A stretch of DNA of 64,000 nt from a bacterium HR33 (GTDB lineage Bacteria > Gemmatimonadota > Gemmatimonadetes > Gemmatimonadales > GWC2-71-9). Shown here one piece after another: positions 41,285 through 49,233 of the stretch (its first letter is position 1; the number at the start of each line of letters is the position of its first letter). The DNA is taken from positions 186,001 through 250,000 of the forward strand of contig BEIJ01000001.1 in NCBI GenBank assembly GCA_002923375.1, written 5' to 3'. Below the pieces are notes generated by a model, which saw only the letters and a list, made by a program, of their open reading frames with translations, was not told the DNA's origin and searched no databases. A program made the translations under genes and the position numbers.

Positions 41285-42198
41285 CGGGGAGGATCGCCCA
41301 CCACGCGCCTCACCAAGCCGCCGCTCGCTTCCAGCAGGCGCACAGCCTCTTCCCGATCCACACCCCGGCGCACCATGACGATCGCCACCTTGACGCTACC
41401 TCCCGCGGCTTCGATGGCTGCCCGAGCCTCCTTCCGCCCCACCCCGCAGGTCTCCATCACTATGCGCTCTCCGCGATCCCTGAGCTTCTCGCTCCACGCC
41501 ATCAAGTCCACCATCAGGTTGCCGTAACACTTACCCAACCTGATCATCGCCCCGGTGCTGATCGTGTTGAGCACCAACTTCGTCGCGGTACCCGCCTTCA
41601 GCCGGGTGGATCCAGTAAGGACTTCCGGTCCGGTGGGAAGAAAGATCACCACTCGGCATTTTGCGGCGAGGTCCGCCGGAGGATCGGAACAAGTGAGCAA
41701 GACCGTTTTGGCACCCCGGGACCGGGCGCGTTCGAGCGCGGCGCGGACGTACGGCGTGGTTCCGCTGGCCGCGATCCCCACCACCACATCTTTTTCCGAC
41801 ACTGCGTGTTCGTCCATGGCCCGCGCGCCCGCCTCCGTGTCGTCCTCGGCCCCTTCCTGACTGCGGAACATAGCCGCTGGACCTCCGGCGATGATCCCCA
41901 CCACCATCTCCGGAGGAGTGCCGAAGGTGGGAGGACACTCCGCCGCATCCAGCACCCCCAGCCGCCCGCTGGTTCCTGCCCCCACATATATGAGCCGCCC
42001 GCCGGACCGAAACGACTCCACGACCAAATCGATGGTCGCGGCGATCTCGGCACGGCGACTGTGCACCACGCCCGGAACCAAACGATCTTCGGAGTTCATC
42101 AAGTCTACAATCTCGAGCGACGATGCCACGTCGATCGCCACGCTCCGAGGATTGCGCTGCTCGGTGAGCCTGGGGTCGAAGAATTCGGGAGTTGACAT
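41281..42198 (-). CDS. murQ: N-acetylmuramic acid 6-phosphate etherase
   Basis: SIS-domain lyase that cleaves MurNAc-6-P to GlcNAc-6-P and lactate. 305 aa. LTEQRNPRSVAID, IYVGAGTSGRLGVLDAAECPPTFG (seen as IYVGAGTSGRLGVLDA plus ECPPTFG), and KLVLNTISTGAMIRLGK are the family hallmarks. The open frame extends to an ATG at 42231, but that ATG falls inside the spacer of the predicted promoter, so the ATG at 42198 is chosen. First gene of the murQ-anmK pair, divergent from the gamma-glutamyltransferase. Confidence 0.95.
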   Translation of the reverse strand: MSTPEFFDPRLTEQRNPRSVAIDVASSLEIVDLMNSEDRLVPGVVHSRRAEIAATIDLVVESFRSGGRLIYVGAGTSGRLGVLDAAECPPTFGTPPEMVVGIIAGGPAAMFRSQEGAEDDTEAGARAMDEHAVSEKDVVVGIAASGTTPYVRAALERARSRGAKTVLLTCSDPPADLAAKCRVVIFLPTGPEVLTGSTRLKAGTATKLVLNTISTGAMIRLGKCYGNLMVDLMAWSEKLRDRGERIVMETCGVGRKEARAAIEAAGGSVKVAIVMVRRGVDREEAVRLLEASGGLVRRVVGDPPR

Positions 42199-42221
42199 TG
42201 GCGCCGATTGAAAGGATCCTA

Positions 42222-42250
42222 AATCTTCCATCGAAAACCGAACCGGTCAA
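42222..42250 (-). promoter_or_regulatory. murQ-anmK promoter
   Basis: Minus strand: -35 TTGACC (42250-42245), 17-base spacer, -10 AAGATT (42227-42222). The -10 is a moderate match. The predicted start leaves ~17 bases of leader before ATG 42198, with AGGATC as a possible ribosome site. Confidence 0.35.
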
Positions 42251-42264
42251 CGAGGATCAAGCAA

Positions 42265-44007
42265 ATGAATCGCCCGGCATATCTTCTGAGTTCGAGCGCC
42301 GTAGGAGCGATCCTAGGAGCGGCCCTTTGCGCCAGCCCCGCCTTCTCCCAGGGACAACTGCCATCCGGCTTCCCTGCCGGCTGGCCGCTGCTAGAGAGAA
42401 CCGTAGCCGAAACCGCAACCTCGGGGATGGTGGTTTCCGGCAGCCCCATCGCCAGCGCGGTAGGGGCCGAGATATTGAAGCGGGGAGGCAACGCGGTGGA
42501 CGCCGCCGTGGCGGTCGGCTTTGCCCTCGCCGTGGTCCACCCCGAAGCCGGCAACCTGGGAGGTGGAGGATACATGGTGATCCGGCTGGCCGACGGAACG
42601 GTGAGCACCCTCGATTACCGGGAGACCGCACCCGGTCGGGCGAGCCGGAACATGTATTTGGACGAGCAAGGTCGGGTCACCGACCGCAGCGTCATCGGAC
42701 ACCTGGCAGCCGGCGTTCCCGGAAGCGTGGCGGGAATGTTCGAAGCGCACCGGAGGTACGGCTCGCTGCCCTGGCGCGATCTGGTACAGCCGGCCGTGCG
42801 CTTGGCAAAAGAGGGTTTCGTAATCGACGAGTTTCGCAGTCGCTCGATCGCGTCGTCGGCCCGCAAGCTGGCGCAGTTTCCGGCCTCTCGCTCGCAGTTC
42901 CTGCCCAATGGCGAAGCCCCGAAGCCGGGTACGCTCTTCCAGCAGCCGGACTTGGCTGCGACTCTGCAGGCCATAGCGGACAGCGGTGCGCCGGTCTTCT
43001 ACCGGGGATACATAGCTGACCTCATAGTTGCGGAAATGGAGCGAGGCGGCGGGATCATCTCCAAAGAGGACCTCGCCGGCTACCGGCCCATCTGGCGCGA
43101 TCCCGTGGTCATCCGGTATCGGGGGCACACGATTTATTCCATGCCGCCCTCCAGCTCCGGCGGTGTAACCCTTGCGGAAATCCTGAACATTCTCGAAGGC
43201 TACGATCCCCTGCCTCCCTTCGGTGCCGCCGAGTCGGTGCATCTCAAGGCGGAAGCGATGCGCCGCGCGTTCATCGACCGCAACCGGTACCTGGGAGATC
43301 CCGCTTTCGTAAGCATGCCGCTGGATCGGTTGCTCTCCAAAGAGTACGCAGCCACCCTCAGAAGCGAAATCGATCCCCAGAAAGCATCCAAGACGCCCGC
43401 GTTTGTATCCTCCGGGAGCGAAGGGACCAACACTACCCACTACTCGATAGTGGATTCCCGGGGCAACGCGGTCAGCGTAACTACTACGATAAACTCCAGC
43501 TACGGCAGCGGCGTCACGGTGACCGGAGCCGGTTTCCTGCTCAACAACGAGATGGACGACTTTGCCGCCGCTCCCGGAAGGCCGAACCAGTACGGCTTGG
43601 TTCAGGGAGAAGCCAACGCCATAGCGCCGGGAAAGCGAATGCTGTCCGCCATGACGCCCTCGATCGTGCTCGATCCTCAGGGCCGGCTCAGGATGGTACT
43701 CGGCACCCCCGGCGGGCCGACCATAATTACCAGCGTGGCGCAAGTCATCTTGAACGTGATCGACCACGGTATGACCCTCGCAGAGGCGGTCGCGGCCCCG
43801 CGAATTCATCACCAAGCCTGGCCGGACCAGATTTTCTACGAGAGAGGCGGCCTGTCGGACGCAGTGGTGGAGACGCTCCGCTCCTGGGGACACACGGTGG
43901 AGGAAAGATCCGGCTACAGTGGCGATATCGCCGCCATCGAATGGCGCGGCGGACGGTGGATCGGCGTGGCCGATCCCCGCAGGGGAGGCGGGGCGGCGGG
44001 CTACTGA
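42265..44007 (+). CDS. ggt: gamma-glutamyltransferase
   Basis: Secreted/periplasmic enzyme that hydrolyses or transfers gamma-glutamyl groups from glutathione. 580 aa with a signal peptide (about 1-28, ending ASPAFSQ). Made as one chain that cuts itself: the catalytic Thr is Thr390 in NTTHYSIVD, the new N-terminus of the small subunit. Other motifs: NLGGGGYMVI, DYRETAP, PSSSGGVTLAEIL and GTPGGPTIITSVAQ. Stand-alone gene. A GAGG lies ~10 bases before the ATG. Confidence 0.95.
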   Translation: MNRPAYLLSSSAVGAILGAALCASPAFSQGQLPSGFPAGWPLLERTVAETATSGMVVSGSPIASAVGAEILKRGGNAVDAAVAVGFALAVVHPEAGNLGGGGYMVIRLADGTVSTLDYRETAPGRASRNMYLDEQGRVTDRSVIGHLAAGVPGSVAGMFEAHRRYGSLPWRDLVQPAVRLAKEGFVIDEFRSRSIASSARKLAQFPASRSQFLPNGEAPKPGTLFQQPDLAATLQAIADSGAPVFYRGYIADLIVAEMERGGGIISKEDLAGYRPIWRDPVVIRYRGHTIYSMPPSSSGGVTLAEILNILEGYDPLPPFGAAESVHLKAEAMRRAFIDRNRYLGDPAFVSMPLDRLLSKEYAATLRSEIDPQKASKTPAFVSSGSEGTNTTHYSIVDSRGNAVSVTTTINSSYGSGVTVTGAGFLLNNEMDDFAAAPGRPNQYGLVQGEANAIAPGKRMLSAMTPSIVLDPQGRLRMVLGTPGGPTIITSVAQVILNVIDHGMTLAEAVAAPRIHHQAWPDQIFYERGGLSDAVVETLRSWGHTVEERSGYSGDIAAIEWRGGRWIGVADPRRGGGAAGY

Positions 44008-44031
44008 AACCCGCCGCCGCTCGCCGAACTC

Positions 44032-44835
44032 TTAAGAACCCGCTTCCCGCACGAAGGGGGCGGTAAGGACCAGCTTCACTAGCGCCCCGGCGGGCAAGAT
44101 GATGTCGATGTCCCGTGTCGCGGCCGCTATTCCCGCACCCGCGGCGGCTCCCGCCGCGGCTCCGATGACCGCTCCTTTGGTGTTGCGGCCTATGATCCGT
44201 CCGGCCACACCGCCCACCACCGCTCCGGCACCGACCTTGGCCGCATCTCCGGCGGTAATTCCCCTCCCCTTCATGTAAGTGCCCAGATCCTCCACCCGGG
44301 CGGAAACCGGGTAGGTCCTACCGCCAAACTCGACCCGATCGAAGGCCAACACGATTCTACCCTCGCCGCCCGGAGATTCGGCCGGGGCGATGTCGGTGAT
44401 GGTGCCGATGAATATCGCACCTTCGGGAATCACCTCCCGGCCTCGGGAATCCTTGAGAGCGGCGGGAAGAACCGCTCGGACTTCGTCACCCTTCTTGTTG
44501 TGCCGCGAGGTCAGAGTGTCCGCTGCCCACAGCTCGATCACCGTCCCTTCGGCCAAGGACAGCGGAGCCGGCTGAGTCCGTGGAGCAGCCTCCGGTTGGC
44601 GTTGCGGCGGCGCCGTCTGACCCGTAGTCCTGGGAACCGCCGGTTGCTGCGCCCGCGGAGGCTCCGGCCGCTGCGGCTGGGCCGCCGGGATGTCACCCAT
44701 TGGGGCGATGGATTCGGCGGGTGCCAAGCTCAAATCTCGCTCCTCGCCGCCCGAGGCCTGGTTCCTCTCGCCTCCGCAAGCGGCAAGAAGCGCCACCCCT
44801 GCCAGAGCTGACAGTGTCAATCGATCGATCTTCAT
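44032..44835 (-). CDS. glycine-zipper lipoprotein
   Basis: 267 aa. Lipobox LAAC with Cys near residue 20. Then a ~70-residue Pro/Gln-rich linker, a beta-rich region (about 95-190: 'EGTVIELWAADTLTSRHNKKGDEV' and 'IFIGTITDIAPAESP') and a glycine zipper of GxxxG/AxxxG repeats (about 200-235, 'GAVVGGVAGRIIG...GAVIGAAAGAAAGAG') that could insert in or pack against a membrane. It likely sits at the outer membrane or in the envelope. The role is not known. Follows ccdA by 135 bases; it may have its own promoter. Confidence 0.82.
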   Translation of the reverse strand: MKIDRLTLSALAGVALLAACGGERNQASGGEERDLSLAPAESIAPMGDIPAAQPQRPEPPRAQQPAVPRTTGQTAPPQRQPEAAPRTQPAPLSLAEGTVIELWAADTLTSRHNKKGDEVRAVLPAALKDSRGREVIPEGAIFIGTITDIAPAESPGGEGRIVLAFDRVEFGGRTYPVSARVEDLGTYMKGRGITAGDAAKVGAGAVVGGVAGRIIGRNTKGAVIGAAAGAAAGAGIAAATRDIDIILPAGALVKLVLTAPFVREAGS

Positions 44836-44970
44836 GCTGCGGTTCCTGCCTTTCTGCCGGTGAGGCCCGTACGTTCGGGAAGCCGAAGAAAGCTATCCAA
44901 CGTCGCTTCCCCGAGTTACATAGGTTAGCCTGAATTTTACCCGGCGCAAGCCAGCGGCAGCCAAACCCGA

Positions 44971-45699
44971 CTACAGGCGAGATCGCAGGAATTCCGGGGT
45001 GAGGCCTTGGAGCCACCCTGCAAGCCAGGAGAAGTATCCCGTAACTAGGAGCAGGCCAACTCCCACCAGAACCGCACCGGCCACCTTTTCGGTCAGCGGT
45101 ATGAACCTCCGGAATCGCCTGAACCACTGGATAAACCGTTCTACGGCCAGCGCAGCGAGGAGAAACGGAATCGCAAGACCCAATGAATAAGCCAGCAAAA
45201 GAACGATCCCTTGACCCAAGTCTGCGGTGGTACTGGTGTAGAGGAGAATCGAGCCCAGAATCGGACCTATACAAGGAGTCCAGCCGGCTCCGAAGGCTAG
45301 TCCTACCAGCACACTACCCAGGTAGCCCAACGGCTTGTCCTGAATCTGGATGCGCCGCTCCCGGGCCAAAAAACCCCAGCGGAAAACGCCCAGTAGATAG
45401 AGCCCAAAGAAGATGATCAGCAGGCCCCCGATCCGTTCCAGCCATACCTGATTGTAGTTGAGCAGCCGGCCGATTCCGGTGGCCGTGGCTCCCAGAGCTA
45501 CGAAAATCAAAGTGAAACCGCTGATGAACAGCAGCGCGTGCGTAAAGGCCAGCCAGCGCCTTTCGCCGAGTTCATCCAGGGAGAGCCCGGTTATGAAAGA
45601 GATGTAGCTGGGTATCAGGGGCAGAACGCAGGGCGATAGAAAGCTCAGCGTTCCGGCCACGAAGGCGACGGCGATTCCTACGGAAGCGGTCTCGGTCAT
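44971..45699 (-). CDS. ccdA: cytochrome c biogenesis protein CcdA (thiol-disulfide electron transporter)
   Basis: 242 aa, six transmembrane helices. The two redox cysteines lie in SFLSPCVLPLIP (helix 1) and GWTPCIGPIL (helix 4), the standard DsbD/CcdA pair that carries reducing power from cytosolic thioredoxin to the periplasm, for cytochrome c maturation or disulfide repair. No other ccm/res genes are nearby in this window. It follows speB by 27 bases in the same direction. Confidence 0.93.
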   Translation of the reverse strand: MTETASVGIAVAFVAGTLSFLSPCVLPLIPSYISFITGLSLDELGERRWLAFTHALLFISGFTLIFVALGATATGIGRLLNYNQVWLERIGGLLIIFFGLYLLGVFRWGFLARERRIQIQDKPLGYLGSVLVGLAFGAGWTPCIGPILGSILLYTSTTADLGQGIVLLLAYSLGLAIPFLLAALAVERFIQWFRRFRRFIPLTEKVAGAVLVGVGLLLVTGYFSWLAGWLQGLTPEFLRSRL

Positions 45700-45726
45700 G
45701 CGCTTCCTACAACGCTCGGATCGGGC

Positions 45727-46668
45727 CTAGCGTTCCCGGCAGGCGGCATAGAACCCCACGAGCTTGTAGACTAGCTTGGCTGCCAGAAAATCCGGATGAG
45801 GTTGCCCGGGTATCGGGGCCAGCTCCACGACATCGCAGCCCACCACTCGCCGTTCGCGGAACACCCGTTCCAGAAGCGCGAGGGTGGGCTGCCAGGTGCC
45901 GCCTCCGGGCTCGGGCGTCCCGGTAGCGGGCATTACCGAAGGATCGAAAAAGTCCACGTCGATGGTGATGTAGACTTCTGGGCCGAGGGATTGGATCACC
46001 CGGTCGATCCAATCCGGTTCGGACAGCTGGTGTCCGAAGACCGCCGGTATCTTTTCGCGCCTCATCAGGTCCCGCTCTTCGGCGGTCAGGGAGCGGATCC
46101 CCGCGGGTACTAGCCTCGCTTCCCGGTGGACCCGATACATGACGCAGGCGTGGGAGTAGGGAGTGCCTTCGTATTCGGCCCGCAGATCGGCGTGCGCGTC
46201 CAGCTGGAGCACCGAGAGGCTCCGGGGCTTCATGCGGGCGGCGTGCGCCAGGATGGGTGGTGCGGAGATACTGTGCTCGCCCCCCAGCATGATGACGAAC
46301 TTGCCGTCGTCCAGCAGGATTTCCACCACCCGGCGCAGTTCTTCCAGCGCGGCCGCGGGACCTCCTGCGGGCAACAGAAGCTCGGGAAGGGTATGGATCC
46401 CGACTTTGTAGGGCTCGGTATCTAGCTCGTGGTCGTACAGTTCCACGAAGCGTGAGGCGTGGAGCAGAGCCCGCGGCCCGTAGCGGGTTCCGCCACCCCA
46501 GGATACGGTGGCCTCGTACGGCACCGGCAGGATCACCACCCGGGCCGACTCGAAGGAACTCTCTTCCGGCGGCAAGCCCAGGAAGTTGTCCGGGGGCCCC
46601 CAGGAAAACTCCGCCAGCCGTCGGTCCGACGTCGGGTCGGGGCTGCCCCGGTCGCGGAATTCGTTCAC
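45727..46668 (-). CDS. speB: agmatinase (ureohydrolase family)
   Basis: 313 aa manganese enzyme of the arginase family. Metal ligands: GGEHSIS (about 122), DAHADLR (about 147), and DVDFFDPSVMPATGTPEPGG (about 235). Cuts agmatine to putrescine and urea. The start GTG 46668 overlaps the stop of the arginine decarboxylase (GTGA), so both polyamine enzymes are made together; the frame is open further up but lies inside that gene. Agmatinase is favoured over arginase by this pairing. Confidence 0.93.
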   Translation of the reverse strand: MNEFRDRGSPDPTSDRRLAEFSWGPPDNFLGLPPEESSFESARVVILPVPYEATVSWGGGTRYGPRALLHASRFVELYDHELDTEPYKVGIHTLPELLLPAGGPAAALEELRRVVEILLDDGKFVIMLGGEHSISAPPILAHAARMKPRSLSVLQLDAHADLRAEYEGTPYSHACVMYRVHREARLVPAGIRSLTAEERDLMRREKIPAVFGHQLSEPDWIDRVIQSLGPEVYITIDVDFFDPSVMPATGTPEPGGGTWQPTLALLERVFRERRVVGCDVVELAPIPGQPHPDFLAAKLVYKLVGFYAACRER

Positions 46669-47225
46669 CCGCAGAATACCAAGGCGCTCACCACCGTGAC
46701 CCAGCGACCGTCGTCCTGTGCCTCGGCGGTGCAACTAATGTGCATGGTTTTGACGATCTCGCCGGACAGGAGCCACTGCTCCTTGCGCTGGTCCCACGCC
46801 TGCTCCGGATCGAACGGCACTCCCAAAACCGTGGCCAGCATGCTGGCCGCCAGGTCCTCGGCATAGTCGCCTGCAGATTGCTGCCGCTGGCCGAAGGCGT
46901 GATGCTCGGAAATGTAGCCGTGGTGGTTGGGGTCGGCCGGAATTGCAAGCCCGATCGCCGCCGCCGCCAGGCGGGACGGCTCATTGGTGGACGCCTCGGC
47001 TACCACCGCGAAAACCACCTGGCCCGGCTGGAGCATCTTCACTCCCTGCTCCCAGTGTACCAGTTGGCAGTGGGGCGGGAAGATCGAACTCACCCGCACC
47101 AAGTTGTACTGTGCAATCCGCGCATCCCTCAGCGCCAACTCGAAGCTGGTAAGCTTCTCCCGATGGCGACCTACACCTTTCGTCAGAAAGGCCTTGGTGG
47201 GCATGAACAACTTCGGGTCTATCAC
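46665..47225 (-). CDS. pyruvoyl-dependent arginine decarboxylase
   Basis: 186 aa pro-enzyme that self-cleaves at the Ser-Ser pair in LVRVSSIFPP (Ser46-Ser47 here) to make the pyruvoyl cofactor; it converts arginine to agmatine. The N-terminal MPTKAFLTKGVG, the HHGYISEHHAFGQ block and the C-terminal TMHISCTAEA match the PdaD family. GTG 47225 is chosen because GAGGGTGACG precedes it as a ribosome site and the longer frame would run into the Fur gene. An ATG at 47204 is an alternative. Feeds agmatinase. Confidence 0.92.
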   Translation of the reverse strand: MIDPKLFMPTKAFLTKGVGRHREKLTSFELALRDARIAQYNLVRVSSIFPPHCQLVHWEQGVKMLQPGQVVFAVVAEASTNEPSRLAAAAIGLAIPADPNHHGYISEHHAFGQRQQSAGDYAEDLAASMLATVLGVPFDPEQAWDQRKEQWLLSGEIVKTMHISCTAEAQDDGRWVTVVSALVFCG

Positions 47226-47245
47226 CTCTCCGTCACCCTCGCTTC

Positions 47246-47734
47246 CTAAAGTGTTTCCGGTCTCAAAGTAACTGCATCCCGGGTCTGACATTCGCGGCAA
47301 AAGCCGTAGATCTCCAGGCGGTGATGGTGGTGTCGGAAGCCGTGCTCTTCGGCAATCAGGGCCTTCATCCTCTCCAGCCGCTCGCTGGAGAACTCCACCA
47401 CCTTCCCGCATGAAAGACATATCAAATGCTCGTGATGGCTCTGTGACGCAAGGGGCTCGTAGCGCTTGAACCCCTCGCCAAAGTCGTGCTCTTGAACCAG
47501 TCCGGCGGTGGTGAGCAGCGTCAGAGTACGGTACACGGTGGCCTTTCCGATCCTCAGCCCCCGCTGCCGCAAGCTCCGTTCGATATCACCCACGGACACG
47601 TGGCCGTCCGCAAAGAAAACCGCCTCGGCAACCGCCTCCCGCTGCTGGGTGATCGGCAAATTGTGGTCCCGAAGATAGCGGCGGAACAGTTCCAAGAGCG
47701 CGTGGGGATCAACCTTGGGCGGCGGGCTGGTCAT
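47246..47734 (-). CDS. Fur-family transcriptional regulator
   Basis: 162 aa. Winged helix at the N-terminus (TQQREAVAEAVFFADGHVSV...GKATVYRTLTLL), then the metal/dimerisation domain with HHEHLICLSCGKVVEF, the HGFRHHHHRLEIYG motif and a second CxxC in FCREC. The two CxxC pairs form a structural zinc site. It could sense Fe, Zn, Mn or peroxide; the sequence does not say which. Start 47734 is the second ATG; the first (47758) would overlap the upstream gene more. Lies between the ornithine enzyme and the decarboxylase. Confidence 0.92.
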   Translation of the reverse strand: MTSPPPKVDPHALLELFRRYLRDHNLPITQQREAVAEAVFFADGHVSVGDIERSLRQRGLRIGKATVYRTLTLLTTAGLVQEHDFGEGFKRYEPLASQSHHEHLICLSCGKVVEFSSERLERMKALIAEEHGFRHHHHRLEIYGFCRECQTRDAVTLRPETL

Positions 47735-48062
47735 CCTCGGCTCCGTACCACAGGGCAACGGATATTTCCACCGGGGGCTCTAGCTCCCCGGAACGCTCTC
47801 TCACCCCTCGCACAATCTCTTCTACCACCTCGGCCGGACCCTCTCCCACCTCCTCCAGAGTGACCTTGCTTTGCCCTCGCTCCCTACCACGCAACACCAG
47901 CATGTATCTGGCGGTGTAAACGCGAACGCGGCCTCCCTCTCCCCGGCGCGCCAAAACCGCCGTGCCCCACTCGCGATCTTCCTGCCTCAACGGGGAGAAG
48001 AGCCAAACCCGCTCCAGCTCCGCCGGAGGAATTGCCTCCCCCACAACGGCAGCAACCCGCAT
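47709..48062 (-). CDS. conserved hypothetical protein upstream of the Fur-type regulator
   Basis: 117 aa from the ATG at 48062. No signal peptide or membrane helix. Mixed alpha/beta with a strand pair 'VRVYTARYMLVLRG' and a helix 'GPAEVVEEIVRGVRERSG'. No family recognised. It lies 11 bases after the ornithine enzyme stop and overlaps the start of the Fur-type gene by 26 bases, so it is part of the same transcript. Function unknown. Confidence 0.65.
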   Translation of the reverse strand: MRVAAVVGEAIPPAELERVWLFSPLRQEDREWGTAVLARRGEGGRVRVYTARYMLVLRGRERGQSKVTLEEVGEGPAEVVEEIVRGVRERSGELEPPVEISVALWYGAEDDQPAAQG

Positions 48063-48073
48063 CCAGCCGGGAG

Positions 48074-49195
48074 CTAGACCCGCTGGACTACGCTCGCCGA
48101 CCGGTGAGCCTGCTCCCACCGCTCCACATAGAACCGCAACACGTGCATGAAATCCTGCGCGTTGGTCACCACCCCGTACGCCTGATGCGTGCCGCGGTCC
48201 CGAAGCTTGTTCACCACGAACTCTTCCTGGTCCACACAGATCGTGGGCAGCGGACGCAGCCGATCGCCCCCTTCGTCGACAAAGGCCGGCAACATATTGC
48301 CTACCGCGATGGCGTGCAAGGCGGTGGCGATGAACACCGCAAAAGTCGCCCGGGCGGTATGCTCCCGCATGGCGTCCTGCGCATCCAGAACGTTCGGTAT
48401 CACCCCGGGAAGAGGACCGTCGTCCCGAATGGAACCCGCCAGCACGTAAGGAACACCGCAGGTTACCAGGGCATACATTATCCCTTCCCGGATCAACCCC
48501 GACTGCACCGCCTTCTCGATCGACCCGAGGCGCCTTATGGCGTTGATCGCCCTCAAATGCAGCCCGTGCCCATGCTCGGCCAACTCGCCGCTCTCGGTAA
48601 TCCCTAAAGACGTACCGAACATAGCGGCTTCCAGATCGTGCACCGCGATGGCGTTCCCTCCGAGGAAGGCACTAACATAGCCATGCTCTATGAACCAGAT
48701 AAAGTCCTCCCGAACCCGGGCGTGAACCAGTGCCGGACCGGCCACCCAGATGATATATCCACCCCGCTCCTTTTCCTCAGCCAAGAGCTCCGCCAGGTGC
48801 TGGTAATCCACCGGCCGCTCGCGGCTCACGGGAGTGCCCATGAAACGGAACTCGTTGGCGCTGCGACCGCCGGTCAGAAAACCCTCGGTGTGGACGTAGA
48901 TCCCCTCGCTCCCGTCCTCCGCTTCCCCCATCGCCACCAGATCGCCCTTCTTCAGCCGCCGGGGCTCCAGCGTAACCAGCTCCCCGCCGGGCTCGAGCAC
49001 TATGGCGCAGTCCATGCGCAGCGCACGCGGTCTGAGCCACCGTCCCCGCACTTTCACATAGGTGGGAAGATTGGTGGTGGCAAAGAACCCCTCGGGCAGT
49101 ATCCCGTCCTCCGGCGCCGGCTCGAAGCGGGCGTCGGGCGCGCCGCTCAAAGGCGGCGCATCGAAGGCCGGAGGGCGATACTCGTAGCGCATCAT
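48074..49195 (-). CDS. LOR/SDH-domain protein, TIGR00300-type ornithine cyclodeaminase
   Basis: 373 aa. The N-terminal ~110 residues match the LOR/SDH bifunctional-enzyme domain ('FEPAPEDGILPEGFFATTNLPTYVKVRG' read in part). The rest is the NAD-type domain with IIWVAGPALVHA, FLGGNAIAVHDLE, a late PNVLDAQDAMREH and ALHAIAVGNMLP. This family includes the archaeal ornithine cyclodeaminase (ornithine to proline plus ammonia) and the C-terminal part of cyanobacterial AgrE/ArgZ. Nearby arginine decarboxylase and agmatinase support a role in arginine/ornithine use. It heads the cluster. Confidence 0.85.
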   Translation of the reverse strand: MMRYEYRPPAFDAPPLSGAPDARFEPAPEDGILPEGFFATTNLPTYVKVRGRWLRPRALRMDCAIVLEPGGELVTLEPRRLKKGDLVAMGEAEDGSEGIYVHTEGFLTGGRSANEFRFMGTPVSRERPVDYQHLAELLAEEKERGGYIIWVAGPALVHARVREDFIWFIEHGYVSAFLGGNAIAVHDLEAAMFGTSLGITESGELAEHGHGLHLRAINAIRRLGSIEKAVQSGLIREGIMYALVTCGVPYVLAGSIRDDGPLPGVIPNVLDAQDAMREHTARATFAVFIATALHAIAVGNMLPAFVDEGGDRLRPLPTICVDQEEFVVNKLRDRGTHQAYGVVTNAQDFMHVLRFYVERWEQAHRSASVVQRV

Positions 49196-49203
49196 GAGGC
49201 ATC

Positions 49204-49209
49204 AATATG
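49204..49209 (-). promoter_or_regulatory. -10 box of the arginine/ornithine cluster
   Basis: CATATT on the minus strand, 8 bases before the ATG at 49195. No -35 could be made out. Same spacing as other leaderless-type starts here. Confidence 0.25.
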
Positions 49210-49233
49210 GTAGCGAGATGGCGGCCCCGCCCG

